A program made the translations under genes and the position numbers. A DNA stretch of 64,000 nt, taken from NCBI GenBank assembly GCA_035772405.1, contig JAYKKM010000341.1, positions 2,366,001-2,430,000 on the forward strand, read 5' to 3'. The DNA is from Chrysogorgia sp. JL179-B06. Its lineage: Eukaryota; Cnidaria; Anthozoa; Scleralcyonacea; Chrysogorgiidae. This document shows, one piece after another, positions 27,301 to 42,629 of this stretch. How positions within the stretch are numbered: position 1 is the first letter of the stretch; each line of letters begins with the position of its first letter. Under the pieces are notes generated by a model, which worked only from the letters and a program-made list of their open reading frames with translations, made no database searches and was not told the origin of the DNA.

Positions 27301-30300
27301 CCTTGAATTTATTATCCACGCACGAAGCATATTGGGCGCTCAATAACTTGTCCTTAGCAACTGGTTGTCTAGCAACGAAATACGTCCGAACACCCTTAAG
27401 CAACAGCTCTCAACTCTCCGAAAGTTAACGTCGTCATGGAGACGTGAAAATACTCTAGGTGGCGTTGTATACAGAACAAGGACGACGTTGGGATTACTGT
27501 TGGGAAAAAAACCATTCATTCTCTTTGTTTCGCACGAGAACATCTTTTGTTTGAAGAACGTCACAGGTTGCCATCGTAAATCGTAAGGTCACTCAGAATT
27601 TTTTTTTAAGACAAAACCGATTTCGTGGTGGCGAAATTGGAGAGACCACCTGGCACCTGCGCTATGTTGTTTTTGTCACAGAGCCGTGGTTTGTGTGCTA
27701 AAGTACGCTAAAACCATCGGCAACTGATTCATTTTGCACTTTAAAAACAGATTCATCAATTGACAATTTTTTACGGGTTACAACAGCCCAAATTTATTGG
27801 TTGAAACAACCAAACTACGGTCATTTTAATCAAAATATTTGATTATTTTAACCATTCAGATTGGTTATGAATCTGAGACAACCTGCAAACTGGTTGTTTC
27901 AACCAATCTGTTTTTACAGTATTGCATCTTAAAAAATCAAAGACAGATAGTGTCACCTATAGTAAAACTATATAGCGTGGTACCAGAAAGTGGCTCCAAA
28001 GGTGGTTCCGGAAAGTGGCTGTAATAATGCTCTATCTAGTCTCTTATAGAGATAAGTGATTTTCTATTTACTCGGGCTCAACAACGAGGTCACTATCTAG
28101 TTAGATACCTTGAATTTTTAATGAGGTATTCAATTCTGTTTATTTCCCCCAATAATTCCCTGAAGATTATCAAAGCCCCCCCCTCCCCCCCCCCCCCCCC
28201 CCCACCCCCCCCCCCCCCCCCCTCCCCAACTTTGAGTGTCTATTATAAATAGAGATAGAGACGTATAAATAACTAAGAAAACCGACTTAATTATGCACTA
28301 AGACTTGGTAGTTACCACGGGCTTCGCCCTCGTTAACTATCAAGTCATAGACATTTCGAGGTTATAATCTAATCGTTGACTACATTAAATAGGAATGCTC
28401 GGATGCTTCACCCACCTGCTTGATTTTCTTGTACATATTAATGGCAAAATCTGGTTCATTAACAGTGAGGTAAAGTCTAAGAAACACACGACAAAGAAAA
28501 CATGTTTGAATCAAACTTAAAAATATATTTAATAATTCATGAAGAAAAAATAAAATAAACCATTTTTAAAGAGTGTGTTTATATGTTATAAAGACATGCT
28601 TGCTGTTCTTGTTAAATTTCTTTCTATTTTCTACGGCTTAGACAATGTTGATTTTCAAAATTATTACGCCAATGAACGAATAAAATGGCTCATCTTCTTC
28701 ACCGTCTTCATCTAGGGGTAGCTATCACTTGCCCAAGGTGAAATCCCAGGCTAGCGGAGGGAAGGAGACGCCTTACTTGTCGATCGGGACGATCAGATAT
28801 TAATAACCTATTCGTGGCGGCCAATAGCTCCTACTGGGTTTACATAGTAGTTCCTCTCATCAAAATTTGCTAAGATTACATATTTCAACACTACAGAAAA
28901 TATATCAATCCTCTTGGACCACTTCGCTTACTACTTTACGCAGCAGTGTCTCACTTTCCATTAGTACTGTCTTCTGCATAGTTCTCACTACCCATCGAGC
29001 CTCCTTTTCATGTCGTATCAACTTCTGGATTTGTTGTTGCAATTTGTTGATACCACCTCCCATACATCCTATTATTAGTGGTACAGGTATTATCTCTACA
29101 TGGAATCACGGTCGCTTCTCTCTCGTTTCAAATACAATACTCAATAGACACACAATATAATACTAAGGCAAACAAGATGTTAGGTTTTGTACGTCGGTCA
29201 TTGAGAGAGATCACTGACCATTGCGTCCGTCGCACCCTCTACCTATCGATCGTCCGTCTACATCTCGATTATGCAACCCAAGTATGGTCCCCACAATCTG
29301 TAGAATTGATTAGACGCACCGAATCAGTCCAACGACGAGCAGCAAAGATAATGAGCCAACCGTTTCGAACTTTGACAACTTATAAACAACGCTTGAATCA
29401 CTAAATCTACTTCCGGTAACATACTGGCACGAATACCTCGATTTGATCTTCTTTTTCAAAACTGTGAATGGCCTGGCTAAAATCAACCCTGAAATCGTAC
29501 CTACTCCATACATACCAAAGAGGACAACTAGAACCTGCTCGACCCCTGATCTTCTACAATTTCGTTCACGAAAATGTAGAACACTAACTTTCCAGCGATC
29601 ATTCTTCACACGAACATGCAGGACGTGGAATATCCTCCCGAACGAAATTCGGTTGAAGGAACTTACGTTATCAAACTTTAAATGCAACCTCCTGCAATAC
29701 TACATCAGGGCATTGGAGTATTATGACCCAGAAGATCCGCGAACATGGAAAACGATTTGCCGAAAATGCAATTCTGTTCGCAGTCTAATTGGTATCCAAC
29801 GCTGCTGCGTCTATAACAACTAGCAACTCGCAATAATTGGCGTACGCTGTTGCGGCAACCCTGCCACTTTCATTATATACTATAGAGTTGGCGAAGCATA
29901 ATAAATAAATACTCAATATACAATACACAATAGACACAATAACGACGTACATTACGATCACCATGACCATGACCATGCCATTATCGTCACCATTAACATC
30001 ACCACCATCACCACTACAACTATAACGATCATTATGGCCATCACGATTGCCTATTACCATTGCAACACATTTTTATAATTAACATCATCATCACCGAAAA
30101 AACCATCCTCCTTTTAGAAACTAGTTCATCGCCCCGTAATCCCAAACAAGCTAACACTCAATGGCCATGCATATTATGAGACACAACGAAACTGAAAAGA
30201 AATGAACTCGTCAATGTAACGAAGGAGAGAGATTTCTGGAGAAAGAACTTCATCGTGTCGCTGACTGCATGACAAATGGAATGGGATCCAAAAAATCCCA

Positions 30301-33300
30301 AACAAGTCGTCGCAAAGCAATAAAAACCCAACGTAACAATACTTAACCAACCTTTCTGCTTCTTTGTACTTCCCTTGTTCTTCCAACTGCTGTGCTTGGC
30401 CAACATACAATGTCGTAACTTCTCCAGGTTCCATGCACGTTACTGTCAACTTTAATTCAATGAGTGAATGAGTAAACTTTATGTATTGAGGGTAACATGT
30501 AACAGGAAAACTGATAAACTTATCGCCCTCACTTATACAAAGAATAATAAATAGATGTAAAATAACAATGTATACATTATCAACATAAAAATTATCAACA
30601 AACACTAAAAATGTTTCAATTCCTTCTGCTTATTGAAATCAATTTGAAATAGTTTAGTTTTCAAAACGTTTAGAGACGACACCATTCTGTGTTCCAAATT
30701 ACACTGTATCTCACGCTGATATTGTTGTGGTAAAAAAGCACATCAAGCGTTCCGAGACGTGTATAAGCGCACAATTGCAGAGGTACTTAACGTTTGTTTG
30801 ACTCTTCAATAATATGGCTTTTCAAGAAAGGAACAAACCCTTTAGCTCCATAAGTTAGTTTTGAAGTTGGAACATTACATTTTTGCTATAATCATGGTAA
30901 ATGATGTGGAGAGGAATGAGGATTTACATAATCAAAATAACATTTGAAAATGTAAAAATTAAAACGTGTCATTACTTAATGTGGGTTGAAATGTTCTTTC
31001 GAGAAAATGTCATTTCGGCAAAACGTCTGTCGGCAATTATAGGTAATATTTGGCAACTTAAAAAAATGCAACTTAGCGGCCTTCCGGCTGGAATTGAACC
31101 GCGACCCTGCGATGCTAGTGCAGTGCTCTGACCACTGAGCTACGGAAGCCGTTGCCGAAAGGCCTTAAAGTTGCATTTTTCGCAACTGGTCCCGGTTTGG
31201 TCTTAAAATGTATGTATTCCAACACTCAAATTTTCCTTCGCCATAAATCCTTTCAACATGTAGTTTGATCGAGTGAAATGCCAAATATTACCTATAATAT
31301 ACCCAGAATCTTATCCCGGCATTACCACCACCATATATACAGAACTCGTGACTAGGCTCTCGGCAACGGCTTCCGTAGCTCAGTGGTCAGAGCACTGCAC
31401 CGCGGGTTCAATTCCCAGCCGGAAGGCCTTAAAGTCGCATTTTTCGCAACTGGTCCCGGTTTGGTCTTAAAATGTATGTATTCCAACACTCGAAATTTTC
31501 CTTCACCATAAATCCTGTCGGCAATTAGTTCGTTCGGATCCGTCGGCAAATTGGCGTCGGCAAATTTTCTATCTACAATATATGCTACGCATCCCGCGAG
31601 TTTAATAGAGCTATTAGAGGGGTACTCCAGTCAAAATACAAGTGGAGTTCATATGAAAGATCTTACTGACTTTAGTTTATTTCGAAAAACTCAAATCAAT
31701 TAATTTAAGAAGATATCGCAAGTTGAAGTTGGAGAGTTTGTCCAATTTCAACGCCATATTTGTTTCTCAAATATCACGTCACTGAGTGCTTCTATCTCGT
31801 AATATATCTAAGAAGCTCCTCTACGTTCCTGCATGAGGAACTAAATAGTTTATGATACGTGGACGATCGTCAAGCACATATCCTCAGAAAAACGATTCTG
31901 AGTCCCGTACAGGAATCGAACCTGTAACCTTCTGATTGCCGGTGAGACGCTCTAACCATTGAGCTAACGAGACTCAGATGGAGAGCGAAGGTTATACAAT
32001 GATGTACTGGTTCAATTGATATATGTACTGCCTATGCGGCAGTCACTATATATATCGGTAATGCTTGGATGCGTTAATATGCACAATGTTGTAGTGAATG
32101 TGGGAGAGCTCGGAGTAGACAGACGATACGTGGATTCACTACAACATTGTGTAAATAGTTTATTTCGACTAATTCTCCTCACAACAAAGAGCACTAATTC
32201 TCCTCACAAAGAGCATTCACAACAGCTATCACTATGTGATCGCCATCAAAACAACTCCATTGCCGATAAAGAAGCACTCAATGCAGACATATTTTCAAAA
32301 CAAATATGGAGTCATAATCCGCAAATTTTCAACTTCGACTTGGCATATCTAATTGATTAAATTTATAGGAATGCTGAAACTTTGGGAATAAACTAAAGTC
32401 ACCAAGATCTTTCATACGAACTTCATTTGTATTTTCGTGGGAAAATAAGAAAACTTTAAGAAAACTCGCTCCGTTCCTTGTCTCTCCTCCTCATCGCATA
32501 TTTATACGCCTAGTGGAATTTCCAATAATTGTTATCAATATATAATTTAAAAAACGGTTGTGAATTGCTGATCTTACCTTATGGGCTGCCTCGTACATGT
32601 TAGCCTTTGTGTACATGTCAATGGCATCTTTTGGATGACCAGCTTTAACGTACAACTTTTCAGCCATCTGAAACAAATAGGCACCCGATAAGTGCATGTT
32701 TCTACAGCAGTTTGAATAGCAAGGATGAAATCATGATGTGACCATGAAAGCAGGGATACGTGATGATGGATTTTAGGCATTTGAATGATTAAGGAGTGAT
32801 GGTAGGCAGCGCAATTTGGCAACTGTCTACAGCGAAGTAGCATTGAACGCGCAACAAAACCGAGCCCTGATGTACCGTATGAACAAGGACAATACCTTGT
32901 ACTCCTTAGCTTGAGCGTAATGCTGAGCAATCAAACGATAATACCTGAAAAAGATTAAAACAATTACGTTACGGCACTAAACACCCACTAAAATAATAAT
33001 TTTTCTTTTCTTATCCAAATAATGCAGTTTTACCGAACTAAAGTAACTCAAGTTTTTCATCTTGTATAATAAAAAAATAAATGTTATTTACCATTTTGGT
33101 CGGTTTGTATAGAAAAATATTTGCCCTCGGTCTCATAAACGACCCTCGGCCTACGGCCTCGGGCGAATATTTTTCTGTACGTTATTGTAAAATTCATTAA
33201 TAATTCGTGAAGAAAATTCAAAATAAATTAATATTTAATCAGCATATTTAACACAGGATAAAACATTGATTAATAAAACATTAATGTTTTATCAAAGTTA

Positions 33301-36300
33301 ACTTGCTCTGTTTGGAAGTTGTAGAAACGGTATCGAATATATATAGAATATATATATATTCTATTCATTTTACAAGTTCGTTAAAACATTCGCGGCTGAT
33401 GTTATGGGCAGTTACAACGGCTCGCCTTCGGCCGCTCATGTTTTAACTACTACTTAGATAGATAGCTTTGTTTAAGGAGGGTAAATCCTTTCAGTAATAA
33501 TACAATATTATTTCTGTTATCAAGCCCATCTCATGATATATGCACTCGTGATCAATGGCGGCACTACGGGTGCGCAAACGGTGCGCTGCATCGGGGCCCA
33601 TCAGCCCATCCGGCAAACTGCCTCTTTTTATTAATGGTGCTATTATTAATATTTTTTTAAAATAATGGATACACTACAAAAAAGTGCTCTCAAAATGCAG
33701 GAAATGCCATTTCAGAGACCCTAAATTCAAACATTTTGCGGCGGAAAATCCCTCCGGATCCCCCTTCATATGTCGTCACGTTGTGGGAGGGACGAATATT
33801 TCGCCAAACACGCGTGTGATTTTTCATTACTTATACCATACATGTAGTTTCAATGCTCTTAGAACAATTATTTGAACTTGACGATCGTCCATGTATCGCC
33901 AATTGAATATTCTTGAATAATAAAACTGTATTCGTCTTACTTTTCGCCGGTTTGTTTGTCGTCTAAAACCTCGAGAATTTGGACAGCTTTGTTCCACTGT
34001 CGCGCATGGATAGCGGCGTCTATGGCTTTGACAGTACATCTATAAAGAGACGAGACATTTTGGTTACCTAACGTAATATTTAAACGATACAATTTTTCTT
34101 TACCATTGTCACTCTGGCGTACGCAATTGTTTGCGCATGACACAACTCTTGTTTATGATTCGCTGACATATGTTTCAAAACGTACTGTATACTCCTATCG
34201 TGTAGATGGACCTTAAAGTGTCTATGCAATGAAAACTTCAGTTGTAAAATAACTCTTTTGTTTGAAAGAACTCTTGAAGCATTTGCAACTTTTCCATATC
34301 TCACTTCACTCTTGAAATATTAAAGGTCAACTATACCTTTTGAGGTTCTATTTTCCTCCGAAAGAGATATCATCTAACTTTGTAAAAGTGAAGAAAAAAA
34401 TGAATTTCATGATATAGCGCAGGATTTATTGAGGAGTATTTCTTCGGATCTCTTGTTGCACGACCGCGTTTTGAGAAGAATGGCACTATTACCGGTATAA
34501 CGTCATAGTGTCATACTGGTAATAGGTTTATTGAACAAAATAATATTCCAGTGCTTGATATTTGGTTTGTCACTTATCACTCACCCAAGAGTAAACAGTA
34601 TTCCAAACTTCACTAAAATAAAACCAAAATATACAGTAATTTTCTCGCCGTATGACATCATTATGACATCACTTACCGGTAATACCAGGCTTTCTTCCGA
34701 CGCGGTCGTTGTTCAACTAAGTTTAGCAAAAGGGCTGAAAACTCGATCTTTAATAGATCATAAAAGTAGAACCGAGTAACCAATTTCAATTATTTCTTCG
34801 GTTTTGACTTGAACTTTTCGAATTCTAACGAAAAATAGAATAACCTCAAAAGGTATAGTTGCCCTTTAAGATTTGTTTGATATGTAAATGATCATACTTA
34901 TGACATCACACTGCATAATAATTTATTGAAAACGCTTATATATCCTTGAGATTATATATCACTTGAAATGCAGGTGCATATGCGTGGATGTATCCAATGA
35001 TGCAAATCATTAAACGATTCCATGCGATAATGGTAAAATATGAAATTTTTTGATCATTTACAGTACATACAGGTATTAAACAAATCTTAATATCTCAAGA
35101 GTGAAGTGAGATATGAAAAAGTTGTAAATGGTTAGTCTTTATAGTTTCAAGAGTTCTTTCAAACAAAAGCGTTATTTTACAACTGAAGTTTTCATTGCAT
35201 AGACACTTTAATAGTCCTAGTTTACACACTGCGATTAATCGGCCCGATTTATGGTTCAGATGTATGTTAAGGACAAGAAACTGTCAGCGGAATGATTTGT
35301 GGGCTCATAATCCGTGCATCTAAATCATAAATCGGGTCCAACTATACGATAAGATTTTTCCTCACGAAAATATAATGTAATTGTAATTGTATATACACAG
35401 CTCAATTGTTATTCATGATTCCATTATATAAATGTTGTAAAAACGACATTTGCACGCTTGTTAGTGATTCACATACATCAGGATGACAATCGTATAAGAT
35501 AAAGTTGTATCGTTTAAACCTACTCTGGTTACAGAGATAAATTCAGATCAAGTTACCAATTTCAAATAGGGTCACCACAACAATTGTAGATATCTGCCCA
35601 AAAAGTAAAGCAAAATAAGCAGTAAAATCATCACAACAAGGTGGGTATCGCCCCGAAAATAAGCACAAGAGGTGAAAATGAAACACAGGGCAATACGCCC
35701 ATGTGGGTATATCTGCGTCTGAGATATGGGGGCTTTTTTTTTTTGGGGGGGAGAGTTATTTTCGTGGGCGGGTTTATTTTCGGGGAGGCTTATTTTCGGA
35801 CATTTACGGTGTCCTAGTGACTAGCAACAAGACGTACCCTGCCTCTATGTAGTGGTTGATAGCTGCGTCCATTTGTTTTTGTGCATAGAGATAGTTTCCC
35901 CAAGATTCCTCTAACTTGACCACCTCTCGAGGAAATGATACTCTCGCCAGTTCAACCGCTAGAAAATAACATGATATTCAGATGAAGGAAACGTGGTAAG
36001 TTTCGAGTGTTGAGACCCAACAGCGACCAGTTGCAAAAGATACAACTTCAAGGCCTTCCGGCTGCGAGTTTAACCGCGACTCTGGATATAGAGATCAGCA
36101 GTCTAACCGACTGAGCTCCAGAAGGCGTTGGCGTTAGCTTTTCCACCCTCGATCAACCCGGTTGGGTTTCGAAAGTATATAATTCAACACTCAATGTTAC
36201 CATAACTTTTCCTTCATTTCAGTATAAATGACCTTTAAACAGTGAGTGTCAACCGTCGTGCATTGCGCGTTTGTATTTATCTTTCCAAACGAAGTGTTTT

Positions 36301-39300
36301 GAAGTGCTTCGTTGCTAACTTGATGTGGTATAAATACTTCGGAAATTCGCCGAGTCTTATCAGAAATCCCTATATATCTTATTCATCCACAATCTAAATA
36401 CATCGACTCGGAACCTGATTTTTTTGTTTGAACCTCGTCACTTGGTCTTCCACGCTTCGCCTCAGTCAAAGCTGACATAATTCGATAAAACGTTGAGTTT
36501 GGTGAAAAATGCAGAAATAATTACTTTTAAGGTATTTCTTCTTTCAATTAAAAGACAAGATTGACAAGATATTTACGGATGCACTTCACCAAGGGAATTT
36601 CGTGCTTCAAAAAATGGCCGACCGAGCGTGCAATGCGTCACGGTTGACACTCGCTCTTTAACATGATATTCAGTTCTCCAACGCCATTGCAACGCTTTAC
36701 TCTGCTGTGGCGTTTCAGTTACACGAAAGTAGGGCACTGCGCCACTCTGGCGTTGCCATCGTCAACTATCGTTGTATAAAAAATTCGAGTTTATGACCAA
36801 TTGTTAATACTCACCTCTTCTAAAAGCGTTTCCTTTCTTGTAAGCTTCAAGGGCACGTTGCTCTTTCCCTACTCTCTCGAACAATTCCCCTGCCTAAGAA
36901 AAACAGGGATAAACTGTAAACGGATAGGGACATAGGGTAACTTTTTCAAACTCATCAATAATTCACAAACAAAACAAAATCAGATCCTTGATGGAGTATT
37001 TGAAATAGGATAAAAACTTTACATAAATACCGCAAACTTTCCTGTTAATTTTCTCTCTTGTTAATTTTAACCGAGTGTGAGGTCTGTACGGGAAGGTATT
37101 TGCCTGAGGTTTTCGTAAAGACCGAGCGAGGTTTGTGCGATGAAACCGAAGGCAAATACTTTCCAGTACAGACAGAGTAAACGAGGTTAATAAAGTATTT
37201 ATTATATGGCTTTAGTTAATTTCCGTCTCTATTTTAACGCTATTTTTGTTTCCAACTTCTTCAGATGCATGCTGCCGTTTACCTTACTTCTTCCCTAGTA
37301 TGTTTCGCTTCATTTTACATCAGTTAGGCATTAAATTTCCATGCCTTTAGATGATTGAAAATTTTAAAGAAAAGCAATAATGACGTTCCAGCAAATTTTA
37401 TTGTTCGGTATTTCCAATGAAGATGCCTAGCTCTCTTTTATTTTCATTCAAATCAACTCAGACATTTTCCCGCCAAAACTTACCGATCCGGAAAAAGCGT
37501 ATTGCCCTCGCAGCCTATAGGCTGGCAGGTCAATACGCTTTTTTCCGGACCTCTCAGTAAACAAACAGGGTGTGTTATTTGGCGTACAGACATGAAAACG
37601 AGTTCAGCCATATAATAATAAGAATTATTATATAAGTACTGAGATATATCTCATGCTTGAGAGGAAAGAAATAATAATCGTATCAAAAAGTTTTTCTTGA
37701 ATGCGATTGGTCGTACGAGTCACTTCACTAGTGAAAAAAATCGTACGACCAATCACAGTGTCAATACGATATTTGTCACTGGTGAAAAAAGTCGTATCAG
37801 CTTTTTACCGCGCACGGCTTGTTGAACGCTTCGTTGGAAAATGGCTTTACGGTTTACAGAGATACCCAGCTCTGTACAGGAATTCATCGAAGGTCAGGAG
37901 AACGAAAGTACAAGACGACACTACAGGACGTTTTCGACGGATACTTTTTGACATTGTTGATTTAAATAGCCTTTTATATTTACAATTAAATTACTGTATA
38001 CCGTGAAAATGTCCACCGTATTGTTTATTTATATCTCAGTGCTTATAAAATAAACAAATTACTTCATGATTGGTTCGTTTGTACGATTTTTATTATTCAC
38101 TCGTTGTGAAAGATCGCTAAAAACGTGTTCGTTTGCGATCCTTAACAACTCGTGAATAACAATCGTAATCGCTCACCAATCATAAAGTAATCTCTATCTC
38201 CGATTTCAAATCACATCGAAGATTGTCCAAAAAACTCGGCTATGCCTCGCTTTTTCAACTAGCTTTTTATATAAGTTTACGAAATAATATAGTTAAACAG
38301 TAACTCTACCTCTTCTCCTACCTCTAACCTCCTCTCACATCTCATTTTCCACCTCTCACTTCTACATCTACTTCTAATTCTACCTGTACCACCAACACCA
38401 ACTCGCCGTTCCTTACTTTGTCATAGAGACCAGATTTAAACAGGGCAGCAGCAATTCTTTCCATGAGTTCTGGAGAATTGGCAAGTTCCTTGAAACATAA
38501 TCAAACAAAGAATTCTGATGACATGAATGACAATTTTATGGAGAAATAAATGTATAGTCCTAATCACCTCTCGACTCATTGCCAATCTGGCAGCCCTTGC
38601 TGGAAGACCAGCCTTCATGTACAAGTTAATGGCTTCCATGTGATTCCCTTGAGATTCCTTCACCTAAAAAATCGAAGAAAAATTTATAATGCCACTATTT
38701 ACTATTTACAATAACGCAATACCAATGATAATATTGGAATATAACGATAATAATAAATTGTTGTGTTATTTTAGGATTCATATTAACCGTCATACTAACC
38801 TTCATACTAACCTTCGTATTAACCTTCATACTAACCATACTAACTTTCATACTAACCTTCATACTAACCCTCATAGTAACCCTCCATTTTAAAGTATACT
38901 CTCTTGCGATTATCATTGTGATATAGCGATAATGAAGTAATGCTAAAATAAACCAATACATGCAGATGTACAATCGCATACTTCTCCAGCTTTTTCTTCT
39001 TGTTTTGTATCCATCAACCACTGCAAGTGAGAACTTCTTAAGCGATCTACTTCCGGATGACCCTAAAGAAAAGTCAAAATGTCACGATATATACCATCTA
39101 AGCATGTAGGGTTATATATATATATACCATCTAAATATGTAGGGTTCTAAATATACCATCTAAGTATGTAAGGTTCTATATGTACTATTTACAAAACGAG
39201 TTGGAGGGCTTTATACACCGATAAAGCCCGATAACGAGTTTTGTAAATGGCTTCAAAAACGTCCATTAATTAGTATTTATCTATTGTGTGAAATTATTTA

Positions 39301-39608
39301 GCAATGCAAACGAGGGACACGCTGCAGTGCGTTTGGACTGCTGCTTGTGCCGCAGCATAGTTTTGGTATAATTGTGAGATGAAGCGCTTCAGGCTGGCTG
39401 AATGAGTGTTCTATCAAATTTAAAGACACTGATGTTTTATTAATGAGTGTTCTATCACATTTAAAGACACTGATGTTTTATTAATGAGTGTTCTATCACA
39501 TTTAAAGACACTGATGTTTTATTAATCAGTTCTGTACTACATGGTAGAAACATTGATTAAAGATGCATTTCTTTTGTGTTTTCTTCATGCATTATTAATG
39601 AGTTTTTG

Positions 39609-39645
<37 letters not shown>

Positions 39646-42557
39646 ATGATATAATGGTAGGTCATCTTCTTATACGGAAGTAAAACGTCGTTTTGGCTAA
39701 TCCGTTTGAATCGGACAATATTCAGACAACGCGGAGCCGCCATTTGCGATTTATGATATGACGAACTGCATAAACAGGTTTTTACGAAGGGTATACATGT
39801 TTGCGTAATATAATAGGCACGTATGTTATGTATTTAGACTCGCTAATTCCAAATCTGTTTTCAGAATTGAAAACGATTAAATATTAATCGAGATAACGTT
39901 CAAAATAATATACGACGAAGCGGGTGCCTGATTGCCGACTAATTTCTAAGTAGTATTTAAAACACGAGAAGGAGCGTTTTATCATATTTAAAATGCGAGC
40001 GCGCAGCGCGAGCATTTTAGATATGATAAAACGCGAGTTCGAGTGTTTTAAATAGCTTCAAAAACAATTGATTGTAATCACTAGGGAGTGTACTGGTTTT
40101 TATTTTCTATTAGAGGTAAATTGGGTTGATGTATGAAATGCAAATTAGCAGGAATTTTATATAAAGTTCGTAGAGACTTTATATAATTTTCATGCTGATT
40201 AGTATTCATGGATTTTATCAGGTATAAAAGTCTTACGCGTGCTAAATACGGAAATGTGATTGGACAATTTGGTTAATGAATATTAATGAGTTTTTGAAGT
40301 ACATTAACCGTTTTTACGAAAGGTATGCACGTTCTCGTAATATATAATAGAGACGTGTGTTATGTATATTTAGACTCGGTAATTAGAAATCTGTTTTCAG
40401 AATTAAAATCGAGTAAATAAATTATTGGCCGAGATTACCTTCAAAATCTACGTACGACGAAACGGCTTCAGTTTGCGATTTGTTATCTATGCAGACCACG
40501 GCGTGCGCGGTCTGGGGGGGGGGGGGGGGAGAAAAGGCTGGCGAGGGGTTATTGCGGTACACGTAGATTTTGCTGTATAAATCTTGAAATCTACCTCTCG
40601 GGGATACTAAAACACATGGTCCCGAAGACGACTCGAACCTAGTACCTATAACCCCCAATACGATATTACTGATATAGATTCTAGAAGTACCGAATAGTTG
40701 AATGCCAAAATGTTTTATGATTTGAGCTTTGTGTTGATGTTCTAGAAAGGTGTTTTTTTTTCAGGAATTCAAATGAGAGTTACGGCAAATCAGTTATCAT
40801 TTCTGATACAATATACTGCTGCTAGATAAATTTGACCTAATTCAAACGTTTTTTCTATCACACGGAAAGCAGAAAACAAAGTCATGTTGTTGGGGCTTAA
40901 ACCTTGATTTCGAAGGCAAATATGCCTGATTTTGTGCAGGTAATAATAATTATGCAAGAAGGGTTCACTTGCAATATCTGCACCGACACTCCTGGAATGG
41001 TTGCTTGTAGCCAATGCGAAAATACCTTTTTAAAGGACATTGGCAACATAAATCACAATTTCAAATTTTTGACTTTCTGATTAACAAACAGGCTTACGAA
41101 GGTAATCGAAGAAAACAAAACTACTCATGTACAAAACAACAGCACTAATTTTGACCAAAGAAAATCCCGTCATCCGCCATCTTGTTGTAATACTTTGCCT
41201 AGTTAACTGGGAAGTTGGTGACGTCACAACCTGGGTAAACCTGATGAAACTACTCTGTGGGTAGCAGTGAATGCTTTTTAAAATGCTTTTTAAAATGGTG
41301 TGATTCAATTGAAAAAGGATGACATGCACAAAAATCAAGTTTCAAACGTATAAAGACATGATGGCTGGATAAAAATTTCGCTTTACCCTGGTTGTGACGT
41401 CACACGGATATCAAAAGGGGTTTGCTATAACCCGGGCGATGATCGAGGATGAGCATGAAAGCTTCTTGGTCAGCAGTCACATTAACTGGATAGCATCAAG
41501 GGAATCCAGGTATATAATCGTCAGAATTTTGTCACTTAACCATAAAATAACTGCTAACCCCAAAACAACTTAGATCCTAACCCTAACCCGCCACCTAATG
41601 AGTTTTCTAACCCTAACCCCCCGCCTTAAGTGTCTTCCTAACCCTCCCACCTCGATTCCCTTGATGTTATCCAGTTAATGTGACTGCTGACCAACAAGAT
41701 TTCATGCTCATCTCGATTATCGCCCGGGTTATAGCAAATCCCATATCAAAAATACATCCAAGATGGCGGACAATGATTCAGGTTAGCAACTTTGACAGTG
41801 CGATTAATACGCTTTACGAGCATTTTTACAACCTCAAACTACTATATTCCGGCTATTGAAGTGACGTACTTTGATCGAAAAGCTACCTATTTTTTATTGC
41901 CAATGTCCTTTAAAAATAACTTTGTAACCAACTTTGTAATAAACTGTGTAACCAACAAACGGCTGCTCACCTTCGCTTCGGCAACTGCAATGGCCTCGTC
42001 CCATTTGTGCAGCTCCTGGTACATCTCAATCGTCTCGTCAACATGACCTTGTTCAAGTAAAATATTTTCAGCCGTCTTGAAGTTTTTGTCGAGAACGGCA
42101 AGTTTGCATCGAACCATAAAATGATGTCTTCCGTCCCCTCCCTGAACAAAAGCAGGAAGCAAAACAATTCAGCGTACAGCAAGAGGAAACCCAATTGAAA
42201 TATTATTATTTCAATTTTTTTTCAAAGTCAGATTTCGGGTGAAGTTTCATATAAATCCCGAAATGACATCACATAGACTATCGGTAGTAAAATTCGAAAT
42301 TAAAATCAGCTGTTATTTCTAAAAAAAAGCATTGGGTTAGAGTTAGGATTAGGGTTATGTTGGGGTTAGGACTATGTTTTAAATTCAGGATATTTATATG
42401 AAACGTCAGCCCAGATTTCCAAGAGATCACAATTTGGACGATACACGGGCGATGAGACGCTCTAACCATTGAGCTACATGTACTGAAACTAAGATGGAGA
42501 GCGAAGGTTACAATGGTTCGATTGATATATGTACTGCATATGCGGCAGTCACTACAG

Positions 42558-42629
<72 letters not shown>

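Noticed and set aside
33827..34143. Alternative short frames overlapping IFT172 exons (for example 33827-34039, 41967-42194, 32574-32930)
   Set aside because: They are other-frame shadows of the real exons, which match IFT172 in the frames given.
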